A stretch of DNA of 64,000 nt from UBA6059 sp964351595. GTDB taxonomy: Bacteria > Bacteroidota > Bacteroidia > Cytophagales > Cyclobacteriaceae. This document shows positions 18,030-27,026 of the stretch, piece by piece. The first letter of the stretch is position 1; every line of letters starts with the position of its first letter. The position numbers and the translations under genes are program-made. The stretch is from positions 38,346 through 102,345 of the forward strand of contig CAYGOT010000009.1 in NCBI GenBank assembly GCA_964351595.1, given 5' to 3'. Under the pieces are notes generated by a model. It saw nothing but the letters and a program-made list of their open reading frames with translations. It did no database searches and was not told the origin of the DNA.

Positions 18030-18612
18030 CCTTGATCAGACTATTGAGCGCGAATGCTTCCGGAAGCCGATCCGCCTGACTTTTGAGTATCTCTCCCTGG
18101 ATCAAACAATCTGAGGTAAACTCTTGATTCATGATGTCTACAGGCAGTTCGTTGAGTTTGCGCATCACCTCGTTGGTCTCAGTATAGGGGAATCGTACCT
18201 CAATCTTTTGAGTGATTTTCTTTTCAACTATGGTAGCATTTTCAAGGGCAGCAGTAGCGGCAGTACGGTAGGCGTGGATCAACCCACCAACTCCGAGTTT
18301 GGTGCCACCAAAGTATCTGACAACCACTATTAGTGTGTTGAGGACCTCAAAAGACTTAATCTGACCTAGAATTGGGTCTCCGGCCGAGTGATTGGGCTCC
18401 CCGTCATCATTGGCTCTTGTCCGCACCTCATCTATACCGAGGCTGTAAGCATAGCAGTGGTGTCGTGCATCATAGTACTGCTTTCTCAATTCCGATAGGT
18501 GCTCGCTCACTTCCTCCTCGGAGCTGGCTGCTAGCGCTACCGCAATGAATTTACTTCCCTTTTCTTTGTAGAAGCCTTCTCCAGAGCGCCCTATGGTCAG
18601 GTAGGTGTCCAT
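18016..18612 (-). CDS. YigZ/IMPACT family protein
   Basis: 198 residues. The N-terminal UPF0029 (IMPACT) domain shows GSKFIA, then HHCYAYSLG and NDDGEPNHSAGDPIL, and VVRYFGGTKLGVGGLIHAYR, all signature blocks of the family. The C-terminal 60 residues resemble the DUF1949 domain. Molecular role is not settled; eukaryotic IMPACT modulates GCN2, and bacterial members bind RNA or ribosomes. The stop of the upstream TPR gene abuts the start here (18612/18613), so the two form one transcript. Iterated-motif copies at 18492 and 18536. Confidence 0.9.
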   Translation of the reverse strand: MDTYLTIGRSGEGFYKEKGSKFIAVALAASSEEEVSEHLSELRKQYYDARHHCYAYSLGIDEVRTRANDDGEPNHSAGDPILGQIKSFEVLNTLIVVVRYFGGTKLGVGGLIHAYRTAATAALENATIVEKKITQKIEVRFPYTETNEVMRKLNELPVDIMNQEFTSDCLIQGEILKSQADRLPEAFALNSLIKVSLL

Positions 18613-19737
18613 CTACAATTCCTTCAGATATCTCTTGGCTTCCTTTTCGATCATGTCATTATCATTAATCGACATGGCCTTTTCAAAATTGGTTCTGGCG
18701 GCTTCTTTATTATTATTCTGCAAATCTATCCTGCCTAATCCCAGATAGGCTATGGCCTCATAATAGGAGCCCTTGTCCGTAAGCTTGCCGGTGGCAAGCG
18801 CGTCATTGTAAAACCTGGCTGCCGGTTCTTTTGCCTTGATCCACTTTTCCAGTAGGTAACCTTTCATGCTCTGTCCCAGAAGGAGGTAGTAGGGATTGTC
18901 GGCATCAAGGAATCTCTCAGCTATTGGCTCTGCCAACTCAAACTCATTATACATGATGTAGCACTCAAGTAGCTTGGCCTTAAAGTATTGATTGTTGGGA
19001 TACTGATCAGTCAGCCGGAGTAAGTAGTCCTTGGCCTTCACAGGCTCCATCTCGTAGCGCAGGTAGATATAGCTCAAGTAGAGATGGGCCTCTACATTGG
19101 AGAGCACCGCCTTTTGAGTAGCTGTATGAATCTGTTCCAGCCCCAGCTCAATATCACCACTTCTAAAGAACCAGAGGAAGGGTTTGTAAATGGGATGACG
19201 CTGAGGATACTTCTCTCTGAAATAATTGTAGATACCTGTCGTCAAGTAGAATTCAGGATACTCTTCGACGAGATCAAAGCCAGACTTGATAAGTCCATAA
19301 GTCTTTCTTGCCTCACCCAAAGCTTTCATGTAATTGCCATCATCTGCATAATATTCTGCGAGCATTCCCCTGGCGGACATCTCAAAAAAGACTCCTTCCG
19401 CGTGATCTTTGTCTACATCAAGCAACTTTTGGGCGGCTGTGATTGATTCCTGTAGCAGTGCTTCGTGTTTGGCAAATTCCGGTAGGGAAGTTTTCATGGG
19501 AAAAACTGACCAGCTAATGGCTAGTGCCCGCATCATCGGAACCACTGGATGTCCGGGAAGTTGCTCGCTCACCTCGGCGATGATCAACTCGGCAGAGTCC
19601 GGCTGCTGATTGTAGATAAATCGCGTGCCTTGCTTGACCAGTTTGATATTGGCAGGGTCGTCAAATAGCGCATATTGAGCTGATACACTGTGCTCAAAAA
19701 ATAGCAGAATGGCTGATAGTAGTACCCTAAGGATCAT
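18613..19737 (-). CDS. Exported TPR-like protein
   Basis: 374 residues from the ATG at 19737, which starts a signal peptide (MILRVLLSAILLFFEHSVSA); the frame continues upstream without one. The body is made of repeated helical pairs with TPR spacing (NYMKALGEARKTYGLIKSGF, NNKEAARTNFEKAMSIND). No enzymatic motif is seen, so it is probably a periplasmic scaffold. Its stop touches the YigZ start, suggesting co-expression without implying a shared function. Iterated motif at 19489. Confidence 0.75.
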   Translation of the reverse strand: MILRVLLSAILLFFEHSVSAQYALFDDPANIKLVKQGTRFIYNQQPDSAELIIAEVSEQLPGHPVVPMMRALAISWSVFPMKTSLPEFAKHEALLQESITAAQKLLDVDKDHAEGVFFEMSARGMLAEYYADDGNYMKALGEARKTYGLIKSGFDLVEEYPEFYLTTGIYNYFREKYPQRHPIYKPFLWFFRSGDIELGLEQIHTATQKAVLSNVEAHLYLSYIYLRYEMEPVKAKDYLLRLTDQYPNNQYFKAKLLECYIMYNEFELAEPIAERFLDADNPYYLLLGQSMKGYLLEKWIKAKEPAARFYNDALATGKLTDKGSYYEAIAYLGLGRIDLQNNNKEAARTNFEKAMSINDNDMIEKEAKRYLKEL

Positions 19738-19831
19738 TGATGTCGATTGTGAGATAGATCGTTTCCCGCGATTGGTTCCATGAAACACTAACAGATTCTG
19801 ACAAACATAATTGTTTTACTTTAGCTGAAGT

Positions 19832-20740
19832 ATGTCTACTGCGGCTTCTTTTGAGGTAATTGATGGGTGGGGTGAGATGCCTGGAAACCTTCTTTTCGAT
19901 CCAATTCTTTACAACCAGAATGCATTTATCGAGCTGAAAGACTACCACAGCCTGAAAACTTTTGTGGCGCTTGATCAAAGTGGTCAAATATTGGCTCGAT
20001 TGCGACTTGCAAGGTCGCACAAAGATGCTAATTGGGTGAGTCTACCAGGTGCGCCTTTTGGGGGTATTGAAGCCACCTCCCGGTACAACAGCTTTGATTT
20101 TTTGATTTACATAAAATCTCAGTTCAGAATCGACGAGGTAATAGAATTAAGAGCTTCACCAGCTATATATGCGGATCATCACCAAGCTATAATAGATGCA
20201 GGGTTCAGTATATCTGGAGAAGAGATAAATCATCATGTAGGGCTGAGCTCCGATATTCAATTACATACCATGGAGGTGCGTAGGCTGAAAAAAGCTGAGG
20301 CGGCAGGATGTGCATTCAAGAAGTGGCCCTTGGATGGGGAAGGCGCAACAAAACTCCATGACTTTATTTCAGAATGTAGAAAAGCTCAGGGTCTTACGAT
20401 TAATATCGGCGAGAGAGATTTTAAAAGAACTATTGATGCTCTGCCGTCTGCCTATCAGGCTTATGTTGTGGAGCTGGAGAACCAGATAATTGCAGCTACC
20501 GTGGTGGTCAAAGTGACAAATGATATCGCCTACAATTATCTACCAGCTTCTGACAAGGCCTATCATCTCCTGAGTCCTATGGTGCTATTGATGGATAGAC
20601 TTTATGTCGAGCTGAGGAATCAAGGATTCAAGACCTTGGACTGGGGAGTTACATCGATAGATGGGGCTGAACAAAAATCCCTTGCCAGGTTTAAAGAGGC
20701 GATGGGGGCGGTGAGGAGTAGGAAGCTTACTTATTGCTAA
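19832..20740 (+). CDS. GNAT/FemAB-like acyltransferase
   Basis: 302 residues with two tandem GNAT-like halves: the first has YHSLKTFVALDQSGQILARL and the second has ENQIIAATVVVKVTNDIAYN followed by GFKTLDWGVT. This is the layout of FemAB/CelD-type peptidyl- or acyl-transferases that modify cell-wall or envelope glycans. The donor is unknown. No signal peptide. Divergent from the TPR gene and convergent, with a 4-bp overlap, with a GT4 glycosyltransferase, which fits an envelope role. N-terminal assignments are less certain than the C-terminal fold. Confidence 0.6.
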   Translation: MSTAASFEVIDGWGEMPGNLLFDPILYNQNAFIELKDYHSLKTFVALDQSGQILARLRLARSHKDANWVSLPGAPFGGIEATSRYNSFDFLIYIKSQFRIDEVIELRASPAIYADHHQAIIDAGFSISGEEINHHVGLSSDIQLHTMEVRRLKKAEAAGCAFKKWPLDGEGATKLHDFISECRKAQGLTINIGERDFKRTIDALPSAYQAYVVELENQIIAATVVVKVTNDIAYNYLPASDKAYHLLSPMVLLMDRLYVELRNQGFKTLDWGVTSIDGAEQKSLARFKEAMGAVRSRKLTYC

Positions 20741-21912
20741 GTATTATGTGAATGCACGTTTTCGTAAACGGCCATGATCTGCTGGCATATCATTTTGCTC
20801 GAGTATTTTTCAAGGAAGGTTTTCCTGATATGCTTTTCATCGAATGAATGATAGTTATTCATCATTTTCTCAGTCGCCAACCTGAGCGCTTCTTCATCAT
20901 TTGGAGAAGTTAGTAGCCCGGTTCGAGAAGTGACCATCTCTGGAATACCGCCAACGGCTGTAGCCAGAACAGGCAGCCCTGAAGCCATAGCTTCAATAAT
21001 TACAAGTGGGTTATTGTCGAAGTGGGAGGGTAATATTAAAAACGCACTAGTTCCAAGATGCTCACTGATTTCCGGTTTTGTGAGCTCACCGGCCCATTGG
21101 ATAGACGGGTGTTCCAGTTGTCTGGTTAGTGGGCCGTCTCCGATAAGCTTTAGCTGCCAGTCAGGGTATTTTTCAGAAATTCTTGGCCATACCTGCAGCA
21201 GCTCTGATATGCCCTTTTCTTTTACCATTCGACCGACAAATGTTATGGTATTACCGGGTTTTCTGATCCTGCCAGTAAAATGCTCCTCCTCAATGAGGTT
21301 GGGGATAACAAGTGGCTTAGAACGAGCGTATGGTTTTATTTTTTGAGCCAAGTCGCCGCTTACTGAGATCACCCGGGAAGCTTTTTTCAAGGCCTCTTTC
21401 AAAGGCGGAATAGGCTCACCTCTGCCATCTTGGAGTGAAGAGAAAGGAAAGGGCCCCATGTGCTCCGTAATAATATAGGGCACATCAAATTCTGCTGATA
21501 AGCGCATTGCGATCACACCGGCAGGATGACTCACGTGGGCATGAATCACGTCGATCTTTCCAAACTTGTTCTCGAAAGCTACTAGGTTTTCGCGATTGGC
21601 CTTGATGATTTGAGATAGGTTCCCGTTACGCCATTTGCGGGTCCAGGTGAAAGCAGGGGTGAAGTACTCGTACGCATTCGTACTTAGTTGCTTCGAGCAG
21701 CTTTTTTTGCGTAAGCCTTCAAGCTTGGATGATACTCTCCACAAATTGGCTTTATCCCACCAGAGTGATCGGTCGTGTGATCCCCACAGGCTGACCGCAA
21801 AATTGCTTTGTGGAAAGTGCTGAGCCAAAGCAGACACCTGCTCTTTTATAAATATTCCTGTGATGGGAAAGTCAGCTGTAGGGTACCAGGAAGGGATTAT
21901 CAGCACATTCAT
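20737..21912 (-). CDS. GT4 family glycosyltransferase
   Basis: 391 residues from the ATG at 21912 (MNVLIIPSWYPTADFPITG), the usual N-terminus of this group; a start at 21942 would add ten non-conserved residues. GT-B fold signs: GIFIKEQVSAL, HAHVSHPAGVIA, FVGRMVKEKGISELL, and the E-x7-E region NNPLVIIEAMASGLPVLATAVGG. It probably adds a sugar to an envelope or secreted polysaccharide. The C-terminus converges with the FemAB-like gene, and a GT2 gene diverges upstream, together suggesting a small glycan-assembly cluster. Confidence 0.88.
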   Translation of the reverse strand: MNVLIIPSWYPTADFPITGIFIKEQVSALAQHFPQSNFAVSLWGSHDRSLWWDKANLWRVSSKLEGLRKKSCSKQLSTNAYEYFTPAFTWTRKWRNGNLSQIIKANRENLVAFENKFGKIDVIHAHVSHPAGVIAMRLSAEFDVPYIITEHMGPFPFSSLQDGRGEPIPPLKEALKKASRVISVSGDLAQKIKPYARSKPLVIPNLIEEEHFTGRIRKPGNTITFVGRMVKEKGISELLQVWPRISEKYPDWQLKLIGDGPLTRQLEHPSIQWAGELTKPEISEHLGTSAFLILPSHFDNNPLVIIEAMASGLPVLATAVGGIPEMVTSRTGLLTSPNDEEALRLATEKMMNNYHSFDEKHIRKTFLEKYSSKMICQQIMAVYENVHSHNT

Positions 21913-22002
21913 CGGCATCAAATCTACAGAGTCCTGCGACACTAGGAAACATAAAGCTTAAGCTGTGTTAATTTTATGGATTGAATATTCAGCCCCTCTG
22001 AT

Positions 22003-22887
22003 ATGTCCTTCCCCAAAACATCTATCCTTTGCCTCTGCTACAATCATGAGTCCTATGTTGAAGAGGCTATTGATTCGGCCTTTGGGCAGGACTATGAAAA
22101 TATTGAAGTCATAGCGGTGGACGATTGTAGTACGGACAAGAGTCGGGATGTTCTTTCTGACCTTACCAGAAAATATCCCGGTCTACTACTTATCTCCAAC
22201 TCAGCCAACCTAGGCAATTGTGCCTCCTTCAATAAGGCTTTTAATCAATCTACTGGTGATTATATCATTGACTTGGCCGGGGATGACATCTTAGCTCCTG
22301 ACAGGGTCTCTGTTGGAGTGGATGTGCTAGGGTCTGAGAGCGATGACATTGGCGTTCATTATTGTGATCACGAGTGGATAGACCCTACCGGAAAATCATT
22401 GGGATACCAATACGAGAGAAGCAAGGATGGAAGCTTAAGAAATCCACCACCGTCTGGAGATATTTACGTCGATGTACTTGAGCGATATTTCATCAGTGCG
22501 CCCACTATGATGATCCGCAGGCAGGTGCTGGAGCAGCTAGGCGGATATGACGAAACTTTGTCATATGAAGATTTTGACTTTTGGGTAAGGTCTTCCAGAA
22601 GTTGGAAATACAAATTCTCTAGTGAAGTGCTGGTTAAGAAAAGAGTCCTTCGAAACTCACTTTCTAAAAAGCAGTTTCGATTTGGGAGTCAGCACGATCG
22701 AAGCACTTTTCAGGTATGTCAAAAGGCACTCAAGCTCAATAAAGGCATTCAGGAGCATAATGCATTGAGAAGGCGAATCAGCTATGAAAGAAAGCACGCA
22801 ATCGCCAGTGGAAATCTAAAACTGGCTAAGGATTATTATAGCTTAATTAGGGAGGTAGATTTGCTCCTGAAGTCACTCAAAAGCTAG
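22003..22887 (+). CDS. GT2 family glycosyltransferase
   Basis: 294 residues, GT-A fold. The N-terminal block SILCLCYNHESYVEEAIDSA and VDDCSTDKS, then the metal-binding region DLAGDDILAPDR, are standard for family 2 enzymes. The catalytic-base region is FDFWVRSSR. No membrane helices are evident, so it is cytosolic or peripheral. The product is not predictable. It overlaps the convergent rsgA gene by 4 bp. Iterated motif at 22384. Confidence 0.88.
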   Translation: MSFPKTSILCLCYNHESYVEEAIDSAFGQDYENIEVIAVDDCSTDKSRDVLSDLTRKYPGLLLISNSANLGNCASFNKAFNQSTGDYIIDLAGDDILAPDRVSVGVDVLGSESDDIGVHYCDHEWIDPTGKSLGYQYERSKDGSLRNPPPSGDIYVDVLERYFISAPTMMIRRQVLEQLGGYDETLSYEDFDFWVRSSRSWKYKFSSEVLVKKRVLRNSLSKKQFRFGSQHDRSTFQVCQKALKLNKGIQEHNALRRRISYERKHAIASGNLKLAKDYYSLIREVDLLLKSLKS

Positions 22888-23810
22888 CGACGGTTATCAC
22901 TATCCTGCATCATACTTAAGTAGCTGTAGTAGCGGGAAGTGTGGATTTCACCATTTTCAAGGGCCTCAAGTATCTTACAGCCGGGCTCTTCCATGTGCTG
23001 GCAATCATTGAACTTACAGTCACCTAAAAACCTTCTCATCTCAGGGAAATAGTGACTGAGCTCGTGCTTTTCGATCTCGAGAAGGCCAAGTTCTTTGATA
23101 CCCGGCGTATCAATTATATATGACCTGGGAGCTACCTCAAACACCTCAGCGAACGTAGTAGTATGAACCCCTTTGTTGGCAAAAGCCGAGACCTCATTTA
23201 CCTGCTGTTCAGCATCAGGAACAAGTGCATTGAGCAGGGTGGATTTACCCACACCCGAGTGTCCTGCCATCATCGTGAATTTGTCCGTAAGGAGAGACTT
23301 GACTTTGGTCACATCAGCCTTGTCAAAAGCACTGACTATATCAACTTGATAGCCGACTTCCTCATACATTTCGACCAGAGGGCGCACTTGCTCGAGATCC
23401 TGATCGTCAAGTAGGTCCTTCTTATTAATTAAGATACGAGAAGGTATTCGGTACGATTCTGCAGTCACAAGCAGCCTGTCAATAAAGCCAGTAGAGGTCA
23501 CAGGTTGCTTGATCGTAGCAATGATGATGGCCTGGTCTATATTGGCCGCCAGCAAATGTCCATGATCTGTTTTTTTAGGAGACTTCCTAATCATATAGTT
23601 AGTCCGCGGCGCTATTTCAGTAATGATCCAGGCATCATTTTGAACCTTGTCTTCTTCTATGCTCACCCAGTCACCTACCGCAATGGGGTTTGTGATTTTC
23701 TTATTAACCAGCTTAAACTTACCTCGCAAGCGGCATTGGTAGTGCTTACCATCTTCAGCCAATACAGCGTACCATGATCCTGTTGATTTGGTGACTCTCC
23801 CCTTAAGCAT
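22884..23810 (-). CDS. rsgA: Small ribosomal subunit biogenesis GTPase RsgA
   Basis: 308 residues with the circularly permuted GTPase order: an N-terminal OB fold, then G4 NKKD at 129-132, P-loop GHSGVGKST at 183-191, G3 DTPG at 234-237, and the C-terminal zinc finger with Cys265, Cys270, His272 and Cys278. The G2 region KGVHTTT is conserved. It checks late 30S assembly near the decoding centre. The start overlaps the waaA stop by 8 bp, so it is translated from the waaA message. Confidence 0.95.
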   Translation of the reverse strand: MLKGRVTKSTGSWYAVLAEDGKHYQCRLRGKFKLVNKKITNPIAVGDWVSIEEDKVQNDAWIITEIAPRTNYMIRKSPKKTDHGHLLAANIDQAIIIATIKQPVTSTGFIDRLLVTAESYRIPSRILINKKDLLDDQDLEQVRPLVEMYEEVGYQVDIVSAFDKADVTKVKSLLTDKFTMMAGHSGVGKSTLLNALVPDAEQQVNEVSAFANKGVHTTTFAEVFEVAPRSYIIDTPGIKELGLLEIEKHELSHYFPEMRRFLGDCKFNDCQHMEEPGCKILEALENGEIHTSRYYSYLSMMQDSDNRR

Positions 23811-25053
23811 CGATTTTCTCGTTAAGGTAGTCCATGATTATGCTCGTTGCTCCGGCATTTTCTTCTACTTGTTGGCGAGCACGCCGACCAGCCTCTTTTC
23901 TTTTGTCCACGGTATCAAGCAGTAACATAAGCAGTCTTTCAAACTCTGTAGATGAAGCTATTTCAAAGGCTGCACCATTCTGCACAAGTTCGAGTGCCTC
24001 TTGAAACTTGCTGTTTTTCTCATGCTTTGCGAATAATATTGGGATACCCCATGTGGCGGGCTCCAGCGTGTTGTGCAGTGCTCCACGTGCTCCACCACCT
24101 ACATAGGCTATATCAGCATATCCGTAGAGCGATGAAAGCATGCCCATGTTATCAATAATCATTGGGGTATTCTTAGCAGGATCTTTTGCATCTGCCTCCG
24201 AATATCTTACTGAACCCGGGAACAAATCGAGTAATTCCGATACCGTTACCTCATCCACATTGTGAGGTGCAATGATGACGATTGAAGTCTCAAGCGCCTT
24301 CGATAGCCCGGACTTGATCAACTCTAAATCCGAAGGCCAGCTACTGCCTACAACTATGACAGGCGCATCTCCAATGAATTTTTCGATGATGGGTAGGCTA
24401 GGTTGCTCAGCAGAAATATCGATGACTCTGTCATATCGCGTGTCTCCTGAGATTATGCCGTTAGTCACTCCGATAGAATTTAGGAGTTGAAGTGATTGAT
24501 CATTTTGAACAAAGAAACGATCAAACTTCTTCAGCATGCTCTTATGAAGTCCTCCGTAGAATTTAAAGAAGGGCTGAGATGGTTTGAAGATCGTACTAAT
24601 TGACACCAAAGGCACTCTCGCCTCATGAGCTACTGATATATAGTGATACCAAAATTCATACTTGACGAATATGGCCAGCTGAGGTCTCGCAATACCTATA
24701 AAGGCTCGGGCATTTTCAGGAGTATCGAATGGAAGATACGTGACGAGATCCGCCTGGTCATAATTCCTGCGCACCTCATAACCACTGGGAGAGAAAAAAG
24801 TGAGCAGAATTTTAGTCTGTGGGTGAAGAGATTTGATTGATTCGACAACCGGACGTCCCTGCTCAAACTCTCCAAGTGACGCGGCGTGAATCCAGATCGG
24901 TCTATCGCTTGATCCCGAGGCAAAGTAGTGCCGAAGCTGAGATAAGGCACTTTTTTGGCCTTCATACAATTTCTTAGCCTTTGGACTAAGGACTGAAGCT
25001 ACTTTGATAAGAGTGAAATAGAGCCGGGTGGCCAGGTTGTAGATCAGCAGCAT
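23803..25053 (-). CDS. waaA: 3-deoxy-D-manno-octulosonic acid transferase (GT30)
   Basis: 416 residues from the ATG at 25053; a GTG two codons earlier is less likely. Family GT30 features: an N-terminal hydrophobic anchor (NLATRLYFTLIKVASVLSP), then WIHAASLGEFEQ, LTFFSPSGYEVR, and the C-terminal YVGGGARGALHNTLEPATWG nucleotide-binding block. It adds Kdo from CMP-Kdo to lipid A at the inner membrane, so this organism makes Kdo-containing lipopolysaccharide. A -7 box (TATTTTTG, 25059-25066) ends six bases before the ATG, so the transcript may be leaderless. rsgA follows with an 8-bp overlap. Confidence 0.93.
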   Translation of the reverse strand: MLLIYNLATRLYFTLIKVASVLSPKAKKLYEGQKSALSQLRHYFASGSSDRPIWIHAASLGEFEQGRPVVESIKSLHPQTKILLTFFSPSGYEVRRNYDQADLVTYLPFDTPENARAFIGIARPQLAIFVKYEFWYHYISVAHEARVPLVSISTIFKPSQPFFKFYGGLHKSMLKKFDRFFVQNDQSLQLLNSIGVTNGIISGDTRYDRVIDISAEQPSLPIIEKFIGDAPVIVVGSSWPSDLELIKSGLSKALETSIVIIAPHNVDEVTVSELLDLFPGSVRYSEADAKDPAKNTPMIIDNMGMLSSLYGYADIAYVGGGARGALHNTLEPATWGIPILFAKHEKNSKFQEALELVQNGAAFEIASSTEFERLLMLLLDTVDKRKEAGRRARQQVEENAGATSIIMDYLNEKIDA

Positions 25054-25058
25054 TGTCA

Positions 25059-25066
25059 CAAAAATA
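25059..25066 (-). promoter_or_regulatory. Candidate -7 box abutting the waaA start
   Basis: Read on the minus strand this is TATTTTTG, a match to TAnnTTTG. The ATG of waaA begins six bases further on, where the transcription start would be expected. No TTG is present at -33. Confidence 0.3.
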
Positions 25067-25330
25067 GGAAACCCTTGACTACTGGGTTACAGTTTGCATG
25101 AGAATGATAGTGGGATTACTCCTTGATTATGGTAATAACTGAATAGATTTCGTCCCGATTGGATAAGCGTATGGGCTTCAGAGTGCTAGTAGCCGATTGG
25201 AGTGGCTATAAATAGAAAGTCCGCCAGGAGCGGACTTTCTTTAATTTTAAACAGGTGTATGAATAAAATTTGTGTTATGTAAGGGTTAATACGCCTTACC
25301 CACAAAAGGTAACCACCTGATGAATTTTTT
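25067..25330. other. Intergenic region with one terminator
   Basis: No convincing gene, tRNA or known riboswitch is seen between waaA and the small gene at 25331. The only clear structure is the 11-bp terminator hairpin at 25214-25240. A short helix AACCC...GGGTT lies around 25070-25090, upstream of waaA. Confidence 0.5.
25214..25251. terminator. Strong stem-loop terminator
   Basis: AGAAAGTCCGC (25214-25224), loop CAGGA, GCGGACTTTCT (25230-25240), a perfect 11-bp stem followed by TTAATTTT on the plus strand. On the minus strand the tail is ATTTATAG, so it may also end the transcript of the small gene at 25331-25549. No plus-strand gene precedes it. Confidence 0.7.
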
Positions 25331-25549
25331 TTAGTTCATGCTGGAAGTCAATCCAGCAGAAGGGAATTTAGACAGACTTTTCGCAGTAGTCAGAACCAAT
25401 GGAGGTTGTACTTTCTGAGTCTTAGAAACCTGAGCGTCAGCTGTAAGGACTTGAGTATCCTCTCTCAATCCCTTGCCAAGGACCAATAGCATAAGCAACA
25501 CACCTATCTTAACCAAGAAGCTTTTTTGGCTTATCAACTTTACTATCAT
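25331..25549 (-). CDS. Small hydrophobic-leader protein, 72 residues
   Basis: Hydrophobic segment at about residues 12-25 (VKIGVLLMLLVLGKG) followed by a Thr/Ser/Lys-rich tail, so it would be a single-pass or exported peptide. I recognise no family. The frame stands alone between waaA and the phosphatase gene, has its own terminator downstream and contains no shadow of another gene, which argues that it is real. Coding evidence is limited to these points. Confidence 0.4.
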   Translation of the reverse strand: MIVKLISQKSFLVKIGVLLMLLVLGKGLREDTQVLTADAQVSKTQKVQPPLVLTTAKSLSKFPSAGLTSSMN

Positions 25550-25675
25550 TGGGGGGATTATAATTTATTCTAGATCAAAGAAACTATTATAATTCGAAGT
25601 AATGACTATAAATCGATTAATCCAACATCTTTAGGGTTAAAATACAATTATCATTCGACGAATCGAATTAATACT

Positions 25676-26161
25676 ATGACGAAAATCAAAGTGCTCTTTG
25701 TATGCCTGGGTAATATATGCAGGTCACCATTAGCTGAAGCAGTTTTTTCTGATAAGGTAAGGAGAGCAGGCCTTAAAGAAAGCATGCTGATAGACTCATG
25801 TGGTACAGGCGCTTACCATATAGGGCATTTGCCCGATCCCAGATCGATGGCTGTAGCCAGTGACTATAACATTCCGATGGATCATCGTGCTCGACAACTT
25901 ACTAAAGCGGATTTAACTGACTTTGATTATGTGATAGGCATGGATGATGAGAATATGTACAACATTGGGAAATTGAGCAGTAGTCCAACAGCAGAGATCT
26001 TCAAAATGAGGAAGTTCGATTCGGAGGGAGACGATGAGGATGTCCCCGATCCATATTACGGCGGTGACGAGGGGTTTGAGAGCGTTTACCAAATGCTAGA
26101 CAGATCGAGTGACGGGTTATTGGCATATATGAGAAACAAGCATGGGCTTGACCGATCATAA
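25676..26161 (+). CDS. Low molecular weight protein-tyrosine phosphatase
   Basis: 161 residues. The catalytic P-loop CLGNICRS begins at Cys10 with Arg16, and the general acid loop DPYYGG begins at Asp125, so all catalytic residues are present. It removes phosphate from tyrosine or small phosphomonoesters in the cytosol. The stop overlaps the start of the kinase-like gene by 20 bp, so they are co-translated. Directly upstream (25653-25668) is a small inverted repeat ATTCGA-CGAA-TCGAAT. Confidence 0.93.
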   Translation: MTKIKVLFVCLGNICRSPLAEAVFSDKVRRAGLKESMLIDSCGTGAYHIGHLPDPRSMAVASDYNIPMDHRARQLTKADLTDFDYVIGMDDENMYNIGKLSSSPTAEIFKMRKFDSEGDDEDVPDPYYGGDEGFESVYQMLDRSSDGLLAYMRNKHGLDRS

Positions 26162-27026
26162 CGCAGAAGCATTTTTTGAGCAAGTTTTATTCCAAACCTG
26201 CGGATCAGATCTACCTATCAAGGGCTATCAGTTTGTCTCCGGAGGATGTATCAACAATGCGTTGAGGCTCGATACGCAGGAGGGAGATTTTTTTCTCAAG
26301 TGGAACGAGTCTGAACCCGTGGACATGTTTGAGAAGGAGTCGTTGGGACTTGAGCTACTTCGAAAGTCTGGCAAAATAGCTGTACCGGAACCCATCGGGT
26401 TTGGCACATGCCAGGACAAGGCTTACTTGCTGATGGAATATCTGCCAACCCATCGCCAGTCGAGCAACTATTGGAGTCTTTTAGGGCATCAACTCGCCGA
26501 TCTCCATCGGATTTCGAGTGATACATTTGGGCTGGATCATGATAACTACATAGGCAAGCTACCGCAACGGAATACCGCCTGTTCCCAATGGGTAGAGTTT
26601 TTCATTCAGCATCGACTGGAGGTTCAATTGGGGCTGGCCATATACAATGGTCACGTCGATACCGCATATGCTCTTCGATTTCGGAAACTCTATGCCTTGC
26701 TGCATGATCAGCTTCCTGAGGAGTCACCCTCAATATTGCACGGCGATCTCTGGAGCGGCAATGTAATGCCCGGCCATGAAGGACAGCCCACTATTTTTGA
26801 TCCAGCGGTATACTATGGCAGTAGAGAAATGGAGCTCGCATTTACGCAACTCTTTGGTGGATTTGACCAAAGCTTCTATGCCGCTTATCACGAGTCATTT
26901 CCGCTATCACCTGGCTTTGATGACAGAGCGGATCTCTACAATTTGTACCCACTACTCGTACATGTCAACCTTTTTGGCAGCAGCTACCTCTCCGGTATAG
27001 ATCGAACCCTGCGCAAGTACCTCTGA
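26142..27026 (+). CDS. Fructosamine kinase family protein
   Basis: 294 residues with the aminoglycoside-phosphotransferase-like fold: GGCINNALRLDTQEGDFFLK in the N-lobe, LMEYLP hinge, and ILHGDLWSGNVMP with FDPAVYYGSREMELAFT as catalytic and metal loops, which are specific for fructosamine/ketosamine 3-kinases. It phosphorylates glycated protein or amino acid so that the sugar can be released (deglycation repair). The overlap with the LMW phosphatase gene recalls the frequent pairing of these two families and suggests a joint deglycation role (inference). Iterated motif at 26558. Confidence 0.9.
   Translation: MGLTDHNAEAFFEQVLFQTCGSDLPIKGYQFVSGGCINNALRLDTQEGDFFLKWNESEPVDMFEKESLGLELLRKSGKIAVPEPIGFGTCQDKAYLLMEYLPTHRQSSNYWSLLGHQLADLHRISSDTFGLDHDNYIGKLPQRNTACSQWVEFFIQHRLEVQLGLAIYNGHVDTAYALRFRKLYALLHDQLPEESPSILHGDLWSGNVMPGHEGQPTIFDPAVYYGSREMELAFTQLFGGFDQSFYAAYHESFPLSPGFDDRADLYNLYPLLVHVNLFGSSYLSGIDRTLRKYL

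Noticed and set aside
25067..25330. Possible 6S RNA or other structured RNA before the terminator at 25214
   Set aside because: No clear plus-strand promoter and no conserved fold could be recognised.
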